Source: Zobellella iuensis (GTDB lineage: Bacteria > Pseudomonadota > Gammaproteobacteria > Enterobacterales > Aeromonadaceae). Taken from it: 64,000 nt of DNA. Every line of letters starts with the position of its first letter. Within the stretch, counting starts at the first letter, position 1. Below the pieces are notes generated by a model. The model was not told the origin of the DNA, ran no database searches, and was given only the letters and a program-made list of their open reading frames with translations. Positions 41,935 to 51,329 of the stretch are shown in pieces. The stretch is from contig NZ_JAERTZ010000032.1 in the NCBI RefSeq assembly GCF_016746085.1, positions 1-64,000 on the forward strand, written 5' to 3'. Both the position numbers and the translations under genes were made by a program.

Positions 41935-42693
41935 ATGAATTTCCTGTCCCAGCCGATCCCTTCCCATCCCGAGCCGGACTGGAGCCGGCTGCAGTCCCTG
42001 CCCATCGAGGAGGTGGGCGATCCGCTGGTGCCGCTCGGCCTGGTTTCCTCGCCCATCCGGGTCTACCCGGCCTATTTTCACCTGGGGGTGCCGGGCGCCC
42101 TGGCCGAGTGCCATGTGCGTGCTTCGGTGTTGACCCGACTGCAGCAGGCGGCCCGGCTGTTGCCGGCCGGCATCGAGCTGGTGGTGCTGGACGGCTGGCG
42201 CCCGCTGGCGGTACAGCAGTACCTGTACGACACCCTGTTGGCGGCCCTGCGCGACCATGATCCGGCCGGCAGCGAGGCCGAGCACCAGGCCCGGGCCCGC
42301 CACTTCGTGGCCCCGCCCAGCGCCGATCCGTGCGCCCCCAGCCCGCATCTGACCGGCGGCTCCGTCGACGTGACCCTGTGCGACGGCGAAGGCCGGCTGC
42401 TCGACATGGGCACCGAGTTCGACGACATCAGCCCCTGGTCCTACAGCGCCGCCTTCGAGGCGGTGGCCCGGCCCGGCCCGCGGGAGGCGGAGGTGATCGA
42501 GAACCGCCGCCTGCTGCACAGCGTAATGATCCGCGCCGGCTTCACCAACCTGCCCAGCGAGTGGTGGCACTTCGACTACGGCAACCAGTCCTGGGCCTGG
42601 TACAGCCAGGCTTCCCAGGCTCTGTTCGGGGCCATGTCACTGCCTAGCCTGCAACAGCGCTGGCAGCGGCAGGTGGCGGTTTTTCCCCGTTAG
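41935..42693 (+). CDS. D-alanyl-D-alanine dipeptidase (VanX/DdpX family)
   Basis: A 252-residue peptidase M15D protein. Metal ligands are recognisable in SPHLTGGSVDVTL (His and Asp) and SEWWHFDYG (Glu and His), and the conserved LDGWRPLAVQQYLYD is present. Such enzymes cleave D-Ala-D-Ala, giving D-Ala for catabolism or, in VanX, for glycopeptide resistance. There is no vanHA pair and no signal peptide, so cytoplasmic D-Ala-D-Ala recycling is more likely. Confidence 0.9.
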   Translation: MNFLSQPIPSHPEPDWSRLQSLPIEEVGDPLVPLGLVSSPIRVYPAYFHLGVPGALAECHVRASVLTRLQQAARLLPAGIELVVLDGWRPLAVQQYLYDTLLAALRDHDPAGSEAEHQARARHFVAPPSADPCAPSPHLTGGSVDVTLCDGEGRLLDMGTEFDDISPWSYSAAFEAVARPGPREAEVIENRRLLHSVMIRAGFTNLPSEWWHFDYGNQSWAWYSQASQALFGAMSLPSLQQRWQRQVAVFPR

Positions 42694-43401
42694 AGGGGGT
42701 GTCAGGTGGCCGGAGCTGGGCCGCGAGTGTATTGGTGGGCCCTCCTATCGCCTGGACTTCCCGCATGGCACCCATAAATTCGAGCCGGCACGGCCACGGA
42801 GCTGTCCGTGGAAAAGCCCCATAATTTACCTTTTTACTCTAATGTTGTTAATTTTTGACGGCTGGGTTCCTGGGGTGGAGCCTGGGCTAGGTATGCCGCT
42901 GTGCCGATACTTTCTACTGCTCTGGTTGATTTTTTATTCATTAAAAATGGTTGTCTTGGTGCATGGCTTGTTAATTACACTTACAACCGCTTACTTTTTA
43001 GTAAATGAAAATGTGATATTGCTTACATATTTTAAAATTGTACCGGTGGCAAAACCCAGACAGTTTTTACCTTATGTAAACGAGGGGAGGCTTTTGTGAA
43101 GCCGGAATGTAAATCGGGTGTTCTTGTTTTATTTCTTTAAAAACAATGAGTTGAAGTTGGTCGCAAGACTGGGGTATAAGCAGGATAACCGGGTTGAGGC
43201 AGGCTGTTGCCCTGTTGTTAATCAACTGGCCGGCTATCGATAAGAAATTCTAATCGGTAGCCCTACTTGTACTGGGGCGGATAGCGGAGTAATTTTCTCT
43301 CCACTTACCGGTTGGACCTTGTTTAATCGTTAATCAAAAGCCCCTGTCAGGACAATGTTCTGCGCGAGCGGACATCCTAAATCAGAACAAAGGACGTTAG
43401 T
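42694..43401. other. Long AT-rich intergenic region before the AGCS symporter gene
   Basis: This 708-bp region contrasts with its GC-rich surroundings: 42830-43150 is strongly AT-rich. A hydrophobic 85-codon frame at 42842-43099 has no ribosome binding site and no recognisable match. An imperfect inverted repeat GGCTATCGAT/ATCGGTAGCC with an 11-nt loop is at 43232-43262 in the likely leader of the next gene. I could not match a known riboswitch. Confidence 0.5.
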
Positions 43402-44895
43402 ATGAGTGCATTAGTCGATGCAATTAATGGTTATATCTGGAGCCTGCCCCTGATCTATCTGTGTCTGGGTGTGGGTCTGTACTTCTCTCTGCGTACCCGC
43501 TTCCTGCAAGTCCGTCACATCAAAGAAATGGTCCGCCTGATGTTCAAGGGCGAATCCTCTCCCGCCGGTATTTCTTCCTTCCAGGCCCTGGCACTGTCGC
43601 TGTCCGGCCGGGTAGGTACAGGTAACATCGCCGGTGTGGCCACCGCCATCACCTTCGGTGGTCCCGGCGCCGTGTTCTGGATGTGGGTCGTGGCCTTCCT
43701 GGGTGCCGGTACCGCCTTTATCGAGTCCACCCTGGCGCAGATCTACAAGGAAAAAGACGACAACGGACTGTATCGTGGTGGTCCCGCCTACTACATCGAG
43801 AAAGGCCTGGGCATCAAGTGGTTCGCCTGGATCTTCGCCTTCGCCACCATCATCGGCTGCGGTCTGCTGCTGCCGGGCGTACAGGCCAACAGTATCGCTT
43901 CCGGTATCGAGAATGCCTTCGGCATTCCCACTTCAGTGTCTGCCGCCGCTGTGGTAGTGCTGCTGGGCCTGATCATCTTCGGTGGTATCAAGCGTATCGC
44001 CCACTTCACCCAGGTGGTGGTGCCCTTTATGGCGCTGGGTTACGTCCTGGTGGCCTTCGTGATCATCATCATGAACGTCAGCCAACTGCCCAGCGTGATC
44101 AGCCTGATCGTGGGTAGCGCCTTCGGCCTGCAGGCCGGTTTCGGTGCCATCCTGGGCCTGGCCATCGAGTGGGGCGTGAAGCGCGGTATCTACTCCAACG
44201 AAGCGGGCCAGGGTACCGGTCCTCACGCCGCCGCCGCCGCCGAGGTGTCCCACCCGGCCAAGCAGGGTCTGGTGCAGAGCTTCTCCGTGTACATCGACAC
44301 CCTGTTCGTTTGTACCGCTACCGCCTTTATGGTGATCATCACCGGTGCCTACAACGTCATGGGCAAGGCCGGCGAAGCCATCGTCGAAAAACTGCCGGGC
44401 GTGTCTGCCGGCCCGGGTTACACCCAGGCGGCGGTCGAGTCGGTGATGCCTGGCTTCGGCAGCATCTTCGTGGCGGTGGCGCTGTTCTTCTTCGCCTTCA
44501 CCACCATACTGGCCTACTACTACATCGCCGAGACCAACGTGGCCTACATCAACCGTCAGGTACACCGTCCCTGGCTGATCTTCGCCCTCAAAATCGCGCT
44601 GATGGCCTCTGTGGTGTATGGTGCCGTCCGTACTGCCGAGCTGGCCTGGGGCCTGGGTGACATCGGCGTGGGCCTGATGGCCTGGTTGAACATCGTCGCC
44701 ATACTGCTGCTGCAAAAGCCGGCGCTGATCGCCCTGAAGGACTACGAGGCGCAGAAGGCCAAGGGCCTGGATCCGACCTTCGATCCCACCAAGCTGGGCA
44801 TCAAGAACGCGGATCACTGGGTCAAGGACAAGAAAGCCAAGTCCGGTGCCGTGGGTGACGAAGTGGTTGCCGACGCCCAGGCGGAACGCAGCTAA
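43402..44895 (+). CDS. Sodium:alanine symporter family protein (AGCS)
   Basis: A 497-residue transporter with AGCS signatures GRVGTGNIAGVATAITFGGPGAVFWMW (near residue 70), GGPAYYIEKGLG and the central YSNEAGQGTGPHAAAAAEVSHP. It has about 11 spans and a hydrophilic C-terminal tail (about 450-497). It probably takes up alanine or glycine with sodium. It differs clearly from the smaller AGCS paralogue at 5398-6729. The start at 43402 follows AAAGGACG. Confidence 0.94.
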   Translation: MSALVDAINGYIWSLPLIYLCLGVGLYFSLRTRFLQVRHIKEMVRLMFKGESSPAGISSFQALALSLSGRVGTGNIAGVATAITFGGPGAVFWMWVVAFLGAGTAFIESTLAQIYKEKDDNGLYRGGPAYYIEKGLGIKWFAWIFAFATIIGCGLLLPGVQANSIASGIENAFGIPTSVSAAAVVVLLGLIIFGGIKRIAHFTQVVVPFMALGYVLVAFVIIIMNVSQLPSVISLIVGSAFGLQAGFGAILGLAIEWGVKRGIYSNEAGQGTGPHAAAAAEVSHPAKQGLVQSFSVYIDTLFVCTATAFMVIITGAYNVMGKAGEAIVEKLPGVSAGPGYTQAAVESVMPGFGSIFVAVALFFFAFTTILAYYYIAETNVAYINRQVHRPWLIFALKIALMASVVYGAVRTAELAWGLGDIGVGLMAWLNIVAILLLQKPALIALKDYEAQKAKGLDPTFDPTKLGIKNADHWVKDKKAKSGAVGDEVVADAQAERS

Positions 44896-44920
44896 GCCGA
44901 ACTGAAACACTCTCAGTAGC

Positions 44921-44946
44921 AAGGCCGGGAACCCTCCCGGCCTTTT
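44921..44946 (+). terminator. Terminator of the AGCS symporter gene
   Basis: The stem AAGGCCGGGA/TCCCGGCCTT with loop ACCC is followed by TTCTT. It lies about 25 bp after the stop codon. Confidence 0.9.
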
Positions 44947-45077
44947 CTTATTCCGGCGCCGGGCTTCCGCCCTGCTGGTCCCACCCCCGAATCCTGCTTG
45001 CCCCTATACACACCATTAACCTAACGTTACTGTCTGCAGAACAATGGCTGCATATTCATCCCTGAAGGAGAAACGAG

Positions 45078-46523
45078 ATGGACGCTTCCAACCCCCTGTG
45101 GCAAACCGGCTGGTATTGTGACGGCCAGTGGCGTACCGCCCCCGACAGTTACGAGGTGTGCAACCCGGCCAGCGGCGAGGTCATTGCCAAGGTGGCCCGC
45201 TGCGGCGGCGCCGAAACCGACGAGGCCATCGCCGCCGCCGAGCGGGCCCTGGGCGGCTGGCGCAAGACCACGCCCAAGGAGCGGGGCGCCGTGCTGCGCC
45301 GCTGGTATGAACTGATGATGCAGCACCAGGATGAACTGGCCGAACTGATGGTGCTGGAGCAGGGCAAGCCCCTGACCGAGGCCAGGGGCGAGGTGGCCTA
45401 TGCCGCCAGCTTCCTCGAATGGTTCGCGGAAGAAGCCAAGCGCGCCTACGGCGAAACCATCCCCAGCCCCAGGCAGGAAAACCGGCTCTGGGTGGTGAAG
45501 GAGCCGGTGGGCGTGATCGCCGCCATCACCCCTTGGAATTTTCCCTTCGCCATGCTCACCCGCAAGGTGGGGCCGGCCATCGCCGCCGGCTGCACCGCCG
45601 TGGCCAAGGCCTCGGAAGAAACCCCCCTCTGTGCCAACGCCCTGGCGGTGCTGGCGGAACGGGCGGGCATGCCGCCCGGGGTGCTCAACCTGGTGTCCGG
45701 CGATGCCCCGGCCATCGGCGAGGCGATGATGGCGAGCCCGGTGGTGCGCAAGCTGTCCTTCACCGGCTCGACCCGGGTGGGCAAGCTGCTGATGGCCAGG
45801 GCCGCCGACACGGTGAAGAAGCTCTCCCTGGAGTTGGGCGGCAACGCTCCCTTTATCGTGTTCGACGATGCGGATCTGGACGCGGCCGTGGCCGGGGCCC
45901 TGGCCTCCAAGTTCCGCAACACCGGCCAGACCTGCGTGTGCGTCAACCGCTTCTTCGTGCAAGACGGTATCTACGACGCCTTCGTCAGCCGCCTGGCCGA
46001 GGCCGCGTCCGCCATGACGGTGGCCGAGGGCCTGACCCCCGGCGCCCAGCAGGGGCCGCTGATCAACCCGGCGGCGCTGGCCAAGGTGGAGCGCCATGTG
46101 GCGGACGCCCTGGCCCGGGGCGGCCAGCTGGTGTGTGGCGGGGCACGTCATGAGCTTGGCGGCACCTTCTACCAGCCCACCGTGATCCGCGAGGCCCACG
46201 AAGGCATGCAACTGGCCCAGGAGGAAACCTTCGGCCCGGTGGCGGCCTGTTTCCGCTTCCAGGACGAGGCCGAGGCGGTGCGCCGCGCCAACGCCACCCC
46301 CTTCGGCCTGGCCGCCTACTTCTACACCAAGGATCTGAACCGGGTATTCCGGGTGGCCGAGGCGCTGGAGTCGGGCATGGTGGGGGTGAACGAGGGCATC
46401 ATCTCCAACGAGGTGTCCCCCTTCGGCGGGGTCAAGGAATCCGGCCTGGGCCGGGAAGGCGCCCGCATCGGCCTGGAGGAGTTTCTGGAAACCAAATACG
46501 TCAACCTGGGCGGACTGGGCTAG
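45078..46523 (+). CDS. gabD: NAD(P)+-dependent succinate-semialdehyde dehydrogenase
   Basis: The 481-residue protein is an aldehyde dehydrogenase with the SSADH signature: ITPWNFPFAM, FTGSTRVGK, LELGGNAPFIVFDDADLD (catalytic Glu) and NTGQTCVCVNR (catalytic Cys). It oxidises succinate semialdehyde to succinate, the last step of GABA degradation. No gabT or gabP neighbours it. The start is preceded by AAGGAG. The last three bases overlap the convergent Mut7-C gene. Confidence 0.92.
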   Translation: MDASNPLWQTGWYCDGQWRTAPDSYEVCNPASGEVIAKVARCGGAETDEAIAAAERALGGWRKTTPKERGAVLRRWYELMMQHQDELAELMVLEQGKPLTEARGEVAYAASFLEWFAEEAKRAYGETIPSPRQENRLWVVKEPVGVIAAITPWNFPFAMLTRKVGPAIAAGCTAVAKASEETPLCANALAVLAERAGMPPGVLNLVSGDAPAIGEAMMASPVVRKLSFTGSTRVGKLLMARAADTVKKLSLELGGNAPFIVFDDADLDAAVAGALASKFRNTGQTCVCVNRFFVQDGIYDAFVSRLAEAASAMTVAEGLTPGAQQGPLINPAALAKVERHVADALARGGQLVCGGARHELGGTFYQPTVIREAHEGMQLAQEETFGPVAACFRFQDEAEAVRRANATPFGLAAYFYTKDLNRVFRVAEALESGMVGVNEGIISNEVSPFGGVKESGLGREGARIGLEEFLETKYVNLGGLG

Positions 46524-47008
46524 CCACCGGGCAACCAATCGGGCAGGGCCCGTTGCAGCGCCTCGCGCATGCGCCGGGTATGGGAGCCCGGCCAGTACAG
46601 GCGGCGGCAATGGGGGCACTGGAACACCGGCGCCATGCCGTCGGGCGGCAAAGGCGGCGGGCGGCCGCTCAGGTCCTCGGGCCGGGCCGGGCACAGGGGC
46701 GTGTTGCACAGCAGGCAACGGCGGAACAGCCGCGGCGGCGGTGGGAGCCGGCAGGCCCCGATCACTTCCTGCAACTGCACCAGGGGGACCTGGGAGCCGA
46801 GCAGCAAGGCCTGGTCCGGGCGCAGAAAGCGCACCAGGTGCCTATCCCGGGTGAGCAGTATCCGCCCTTCGGCATTGGCCAATTCCACCAGTTGATGATC
46901 AGTCAAGGCGGGCTGGTAGCGGGTGTCGAAGTCCAGCACTCGCAGCCAGCGCGCCAGCCGTCCCAGCATGGCATCGGCCATAAAACGGGGCCTCCGGCTT
47001 CTGCCCAT
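46520..47008 (-). CDS. Mut7-C RNAse domain protein
   Basis: A 162-residue protein of the COG1656/Mut7-C type: FMADAMLGRLARWLRVLDFDTRY and RILLTRDRHLVRF form a PIN-like nuclease half, followed by a zinc-ribbon with CLLCNTPLC and CPHCRRLYWPGSH. Predicted metal-dependent RNase; biological role unknown. I chose the ATG at 47008 because GGAG lies nine bases upstream; an ATG at 47017 sits directly on that motif. The frame stays open much further upstream but without conserved sequence. Confidence 0.85.
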   Translation of the reverse strand: MGRSRRPRFMADAMLGRLARWLRVLDFDTRYQPALTDHQLVELANAEGRILLTRDRHLVRFLRPDQALLLGSQVPLVQLQEVIGACRLPPPPRLFRRCLLCNTPLCPARPEDLSGRPPPLPPDGMAPVFQCPHCRRLYWPGSHTRRMREALQRALPDWLPGG

Positions 47009-47400
47009 CCTGGTCATCTCCGTGTTGTCCTGGCGCGACTTGCCATGTCGCCTTGTTCTCCTGGCCAGCGGCATTGTTCCATCTGTAGAGACTAATCGGG
47101 CTCGGTTTCGTGCTCTTCCTGAGGATGCTGTTTTTTCCTCGTCGAGATGGGGAGCCTCTTCCACCCCTGCCGCCGGTGGCGGCAACCGCAAGGCGTAGGC
47201 TTTCCTCTGCTGTCCCCGGCAAGGGGGACACTGTTTAAATCTAGCATCCCGGCTATGGGGAGGCGCCTTGCCGGTGCAAGCCGGCATGCGGGGGGAGGGA
47301 GGATATCGGCCATGCGTTGTCTCGCTTCCCGAGAGAGCCGCTATATCGCCGGCCAGATACTGCCGGTATCCCCGGAGGCCCTGGCCTGAGCCCGGTCCGA

Positions 47401-48144
47401 TCAGTTGCCGTTAAACATGGCTTCCATGGCGGCTTCCTTGTCGTTGCCGGCCGCAGGGGAGGCGCTGTCGGGCTTGGGAGCCGGGGCACTTTCCAGCTGC
47501 TGCAGCTGTTGTTCCGCCGCCCGCAGCTTGGCCCTGGCTTCGGCCAGTTCGGCCTGTAGCTGGCCAAGGGGCGGCTCCCCGGTTGCCGCCGGCAGGGCCT
47601 GGGCTGACGGGGCCAACTGCTGCGGTGCCAGTACCGTGGCCGGCGGGGAACTCTCGGGTCCGGCCAGGGGCAGCAGCGCCGGCGCCGTGTTGTGGTTCAG
47701 CCAGTCCTGCATGGCGGCGGGCCATACGGCCGCCCGGCCGGTATGGGATTCGGTGAACACCTTGGTCTGCTCGCCGGTATTGAGCAGGGCCGCCATCTGG
47801 TTGGTTTCCGAGTTCCATACCAAGCCGGCTCGCTCCGGTCCTTCCAGCGGGCTATAACGGGAAGCCAGGTAGAACAGCGGGCCTTCCTGCTGCAATTCGG
47901 TCGCGGTGCGCAGCAGGTCCACCGTGGTGTCGTAATGGGGCCCGAGCAGGCCAGTCATCCGGGTCTTGATCACCGGTTGCTCGAACAGGTTGGTGGTGTT
48001 GGGGTCCAGCCCCACCAGGGGTTTGAGCAGGGCCCACATCAACTGGCCCTGGCCCATGGCCAGCATGGGGGCCACACAGGCGCTCAGCAACAGGCTGAGC
48101 GCAGCCGCTTTCAACAGGGTTAACAGACGCATCTGAGAATCCAT
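47401..48144 (-). CDS. Uncharacterised lipoprotein with coiled-coil C-terminus
   Basis: A 247-residue protein with a lipoprotein signal (LLKAAALSLLLSACV). The mature part begins with a region of unknown fold (about 25-150, including LFEQPVIKTRMTGLLGPHYDTT), then a proline/alanine linker and a helical, probably coiled-coil segment LQAELAEARAKLRAAEQQLQQLE. I do not recognise the family. A start four codons later (MRLLTLL) would give a tighter signal. It probably faces the periplasm from the outer membrane. Confidence 0.75.
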   Translation of the reverse strand: MDSQMRLLTLLKAAALSLLLSACVAPMLAMGQGQLMWALLKPLVGLDPNTTNLFEQPVIKTRMTGLLGPHYDTTVDLLRTATELQQEGPLFYLASRYSPLEGPERAGLVWNSETNQMAALLNTGEQTKVFTESHTGRAAVWPAAMQDWLNHNTAPALLPLAGPESSPPATVLAPQQLAPSAQALPAATGEPPLGQLQAELAEARAKLRAAEQQLQQLESAPAPKPDSASPAAGNDKEAAMEAMFNGN

Positions 48145-48478
48145 TTAATTTATGAAAAAACAAAGGTTTACCTATACGGGTCCGACGCAAGGCCGCGATC
48201 CATGGAGCAGGCGGGCGCACGTTACCATAAATTGGCCAAAAAGAGGCCAGGAGGGGGAAAAAATAGTACCCTATCCGCTGGCAAGGTTCCGGGAAAGCCC
48301 TGCCGATTCAATGGCAAAGGCTGTTTTTTCGGCGGCGGGGGCGAGCGGTGGCGATGCGACAGCCCCTGCGTTTGGCGGTGCTCATCGTGTCTTATGGCCG
48401 GCCCAGCGGCTGGCCGACACGAAAGGCATGATCCCGGGGCGACTTTTGGGCATTCTTGGCCCTTTTCAGGAGGCGGCG
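48145..48478. other. Divergent region between two lipoprotein genes
   Basis: This 334-bp stretch separates the divergent lipoprotein and OpuAC-like genes. Frames read through it but without conserved motifs. A GACGCAAGGCCG segment near 48184 recalled the c-di-GMP riboswitch core but the rest does not fit. I see no RNA or repeat I can support. Confidence 0.4.
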
Positions 48479-49021
48479 ATGACGTGGATAGCAAGACTGG
48501 GAGCCGTGTTGGCGCTGTTACTGAGCGCCTGTGGCGGCGAGCCCCAGCGGGAAATCCGCCTGCTTAGTGGTGAACAATACCAGGAACTGGCCAGCAGCCA
48601 TATGGCCGCTGCCGTGCTGGAGCGGGCCGGCTTCGAGGTGAGCATCAGCCGGGCCAACCTCGGTCAGAGCTGGCAGCGGCTGTGGGCCGGCGAGGCGGAT
48701 GCCAGCTTGAGCATCTGGATGCCCGAGGCCTCGTCGCCCTTTGTGGCGCGATTCTTCGAACGGCTGCATGATCTGGGACCCAACTATCTGGGACCACGGT
48801 TGGAGGAAGGGGATTGGCCCGAAGGCGACAGGCCCCATACCCTGGCCCGCCGGGCCCTGGAGCGGAGTGCGCCCGAGGCGCTGGCGCTGCTGGCGGCCAT
48901 GCGCTGGCAGCAGGAAGATCTGGAGTGGGTGCTGGTCGAGTGGCAGCAAGGTGGTGATTGGGAGCTGGCAGCCAAAGGCTGGCTGGCACAACGCCAACTC
49001 CCGGTGCTGCCGACCGAATAA
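48479..49021 (+). CDS. Short OpuAC/ProX-like substrate-binding lipoprotein
   Basis: A 180-residue lipoprotein with signal and lipobox (ALLLSACGG). The mature part follows one lobe of glycine-betaine-binding proteins: MAAAVLERAGFEV near the N-terminus, then WAGEADASLSIWMPE and a late DLGPNYLGPR, which resemble the ligand-binding strands of OpuAC. At about 160 mature residues it is much shorter than the normal 270-300. There is no neighbouring opuAA/AB, so it is an orphan and may be a sensor, scavenger or remnant. Confidence 0.7.
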   Translation: MTWIARLGAVLALLLSACGGEPQREIRLLSGEQYQELASSHMAAAVLERAGFEVSISRANLGQSWQRLWAGEADASLSIWMPEASSPFVARFFERLHDLGPNYLGPRLEEGDWPEGDRPHTLARRALERSAPEALALLAAMRWQQEDLEWVLVEWQQGGDWELAAKGWLAQRQLPVLPTE

Positions 49022-49047
49022 ATTCGAGCGGCCTTGAGGTCGAGGCC

Positions 49048-50397
49048 TCAGGCCGGCAGGCCCAGCAGGCTGGTGGCGATGCCGAAGTAGATCAGTACCC
49101 CGCTGGCGTCGGCGATGGTGGTGACCAGGGGGGCGCTGGCGGTGGCCGGATCCCAGCCCAGCCGGTTGAGGACAAAGGGCAGGCTCATACCGATCAGGCT
49201 GCCGACCATGACGATCACCAGCATGCTTAATGCCACCACCAGGGCGATATCGGGTCCGCCACGGAAAGTGCCGAGCAGAGACACCGCCAGCGCCATGGTC
49301 AGGCCCAGGCCGGTGGCCACTATCATCTCCCGTCCCAGCAGCTTGCCCCAGTCCGCCAGCCGCACGTCGCCGGTGGCGATACCGCGCACCATCAGGGTGG
49401 CGGCCTGGGAACCGGCGTTGCCGCCGCTGTCGATCAGCAGGGGCAGGAAGAACACCAGCACTATGTAGGCCTCGATGGTCTCCTCGAAATGGGCGATGCC
49501 GGCGCCGGAGAAGATATTGGCGAACACCAGCAGCACCAGCCAGACGATGCGCTTGCGGTACAGGGTGAACAGGCTGGCGTTGCGCAGGCCGCCTTCCAGC
49601 TTGCCGATGGTGCCGCCCTTGTGGATGTCTTCGGTGGCCTCTTCCTCGGCTACGTCCATGGCATCGTCGTAGGTGATGATGCCCACCAGCCGCTGCTCGG
49701 CGTCCACCACCGGCAGGGCCAGCAGGTCGTAGCGGCTTATAAGGCGGGCCACTTCTTCCTGGGGCAGATCGACCTCGGCCTGCACCAGCTCGGTGGTCAT
49801 CAGCGCCCGCACGCTGGAGGCGGGGCTGTTGAGGATCAGCTCCCGCAGGGACAGGGTGCCGACCAGCCGGCGACGCTCGTCCAGCACATAGAGCTGGTAG
49901 ATGGTCTCGGCGTCCGGCGCGGTCCGGCGCACCAGGGCCAGGGCCTCGGCCACCTTGGCCTGCTCGGGGATGGTGACATAGTCGGTGGTCATCAGGGCGC
50001 CGGCGGTGCCTTCTCGGTAGCTGGCCAGGCGGCGCACGTCCTCCCGCTCTTCCCGGGCCAGGTGGCGCAAGGTGGCTTCCTGCCTCGGCTCGGGCAGCAG
50101 GTTGAACAAGTCAGCCCGTTCGTCGGCGGGCATGGGGGTCATGAGTCCGGCCAGTTCCCGCTCCGGCATCAGCCGGGCCAGGTTCAGCTGTTGTTCCTGC
50201 TCCAGGTAGCCGAAAGCCTCGGCCCGCTCCGGCAGGGGCAGGTGGCGCAGCAGCTCCAGGGAAGCGGCCGGGTTTTGCTGGGTGATAAAATCGGCCAGAT
50301 CCGCCGGCTGCAGCTCGGCGATCAGATGGGTGATGGCGTTGTCGTCGTTGCGGGCCATGGCGGCACGCAGCGCTTCGGACAGAATGGCGTAGGTCAT
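49048..50397 (-). CDS. mgtE: Magnesium transporter MgtE
   Basis: A 449-residue protein with the MgtE plan: an N-terminal domain of helical repeats (about 5-125), tandem CBS domains (about 130-250, including LMTTDYVTIPE and VDAEQRLVGIITYDDAMDV) and a C-terminal five-span channel domain with LLIDSGGNAGSQAATLMVRG. It admits Mg2+ and closes when the CBS domains bind it. The ATG at 50397 is preceded by AGGAGA. It is convergent with the OpuAC-like gene. Confidence 0.94.
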   Translation of the reverse strand: MTYAILSEALRAAMARNDDNAITHLIAELQPADLADFITQQNPAASLELLRHLPLPERAEAFGYLEQEQQLNLARLMPERELAGLMTPMPADERADLFNLLPEPRQEATLRHLAREEREDVRRLASYREGTAGALMTTDYVTIPEQAKVAEALALVRRTAPDAETIYQLYVLDERRRLVGTLSLRELILNSPASSVRALMTTELVQAEVDLPQEEVARLISRYDLLALPVVDAEQRLVGIITYDDAMDVAEEEATEDIHKGGTIGKLEGGLRNASLFTLYRKRIVWLVLLVFANIFSGAGIAHFEETIEAYIVLVFFLPLLIDSGGNAGSQAATLMVRGIATGDVRLADWGKLLGREMIVATGLGLTMALAVSLLGTFRGGPDIALVVALSMLVIVMVGSLIGMSLPFVLNRLGWDPATASAPLVTTIADASGVLIYFGIATSLLGLPA

Positions 50398-50714
50398 CTT
50401 TGTCTCCTGGGCCGGGGCTGGCCGGCCGGGAGACATCGGCCGTCAGGGGCGCAGCAGTCTCGCGGGCAGTCCCAGCCCCCGACCTGTCATAGGCTCGGAA
50501 GTGGTTGTCTGTAAGCTACAACTACTGGGTTCCATGAGTATCTCTACCGTGATGCCGGAGATTCGGCGCGCATACCCTACCCCTTGCCGGCATGGAATGC
50601 AAGACCAAAGACGCTATGGCAGATGCTCTGGCCCCTGGAGTTGCCGACGAGGGGCTACCTAAAAGCAGCCTTCGGCCTGTGTCGGCAGGCGCCGACGTAT
50701 GGGCGCTATCCGAG
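50398..50714. other. mgtE leader and upstream region
   Basis: This 317-bp region upstream of mgtE should contain its promoter and a leader. On the minus strand there is a TTGTAGC/ACAAC-type hairpin and a GC-rich stem close to the start codon, but the sequence does not match the M-box or yybP-ykoY riboswitch. I see no gene in it. Confidence 0.4.
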
Positions 50715-50951
50715 TTACCAGCCGAGTTCTCTCATGCACATGAAATAGGCATTATGGCTCCGTCTGCCAGGTGAGGCACCGGGGAGGGGGGCGCTCGCGG
50801 TGTGGAGCTGGACGGACGCCTGCCCCATGGCGGCTTGGTTGCAGCGCTGACTATCGGCCAGGAGCCGCTGTTCATTTGTCTCTATTGGGGATTGATGGGC
50901 GCAACCCATCAAAAGCAGGCCCATCAGGCCGGGGGCGAGGAGGTTTTTCAT
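50715..50951 (-). CDS. Small lipoprotein of unknown function
   Basis: A 78-residue protein starting MKNLLAPGLMGLLLMGCAH, with a lipobox LMGC. The mature part has two further cysteines (QRCNQ and YFMCM) that could form a disulfide. AAGGAA lies upstream of the chosen start; the frame is open further but without signal features. I do not recognise the family. Confidence 0.7.
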   Translation of the reverse strand: MKNLLAPGLMGLLLMGCAHQSPIETNEQRLLADSQRCNQAAMGQASVQLHTASAPLPGASPGRRSHNAYFMCMRELGW

Positions 50952-51092
50952 GGCACAGTTCCTTCTGGTTACCATGTTGTTCAGTGTAGCCAGATTATGG
51001 TGATCATGCCTGATGTCGAACCGGGTTGATGGCCAGCCGGAGCTCCGGGCCGCCGCCGCATGGGCGTGGCCTTGCTGCCTCGGCCTGGCGCA

Positions 51093-51122
51093 GAAAAAAG
51101 GCACCGGGGTGACCGGTGCCTT
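51093..51122 (-). terminator. Minus-strand intrinsic terminator near the element boundary
   Basis: On the minus strand AAGGCACCGG pairs with CCGGTGCCTT and is followed by TTTTTTCTG. No minus-strand gene feeds into it from the right in this window, which suggests that insertion of the element separated it from the gene it once served. Confidence 0.8.
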
Positions 51123-51203
51123 CGAATTCAATGCCTTGACCGATGTTTGATCAGTTCATGCCGTATTACCACATAACCTGTTTCAGTGCTGTTCATGTCA
51201 TTC

Positions 51204-51329
51204 CATGTTGATTAACGCAACCATTTGACAGGTAAGGAATTAGTTGGCTTTTGTGGCTCATATTGTTTCATGTTGATTCCCTTATTTTCTGTGAAACACT
51301 ATGATTGGGGTATCACACAGGGTATCACA
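51204..51329. repeat. Candidate integrase binding repeats
   Basis: Two copies of CATGTTGATT and two copies of GGTATCACA lie just upstream of int. Paired short direct repeats next to a tyrosine integrase gene are typical of arm-type sites or an attachment core. The far attachment site is outside the window, so this cannot be confirmed here. Confidence 0.45.

Noticed and set aside
42842-43099. 85-codon hydrophobic membrane peptide gene
   Set aside because: No ribosome binding site before the ATG and AT-rich composition that gives hydrophobic codons by chance; kept only as a possibility.
48145-48478. c-di-GMP riboswitch
   Set aside because: Only a GACGCAAGGCCG stretch fits; the paired P1-P3 helices and the tetraloop receptor could not be found.
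50398-50590. M-box or yybP-ykoY riboswitch upstream of mgtE
   Set aside because: Conserved core sequences of either class are not present.
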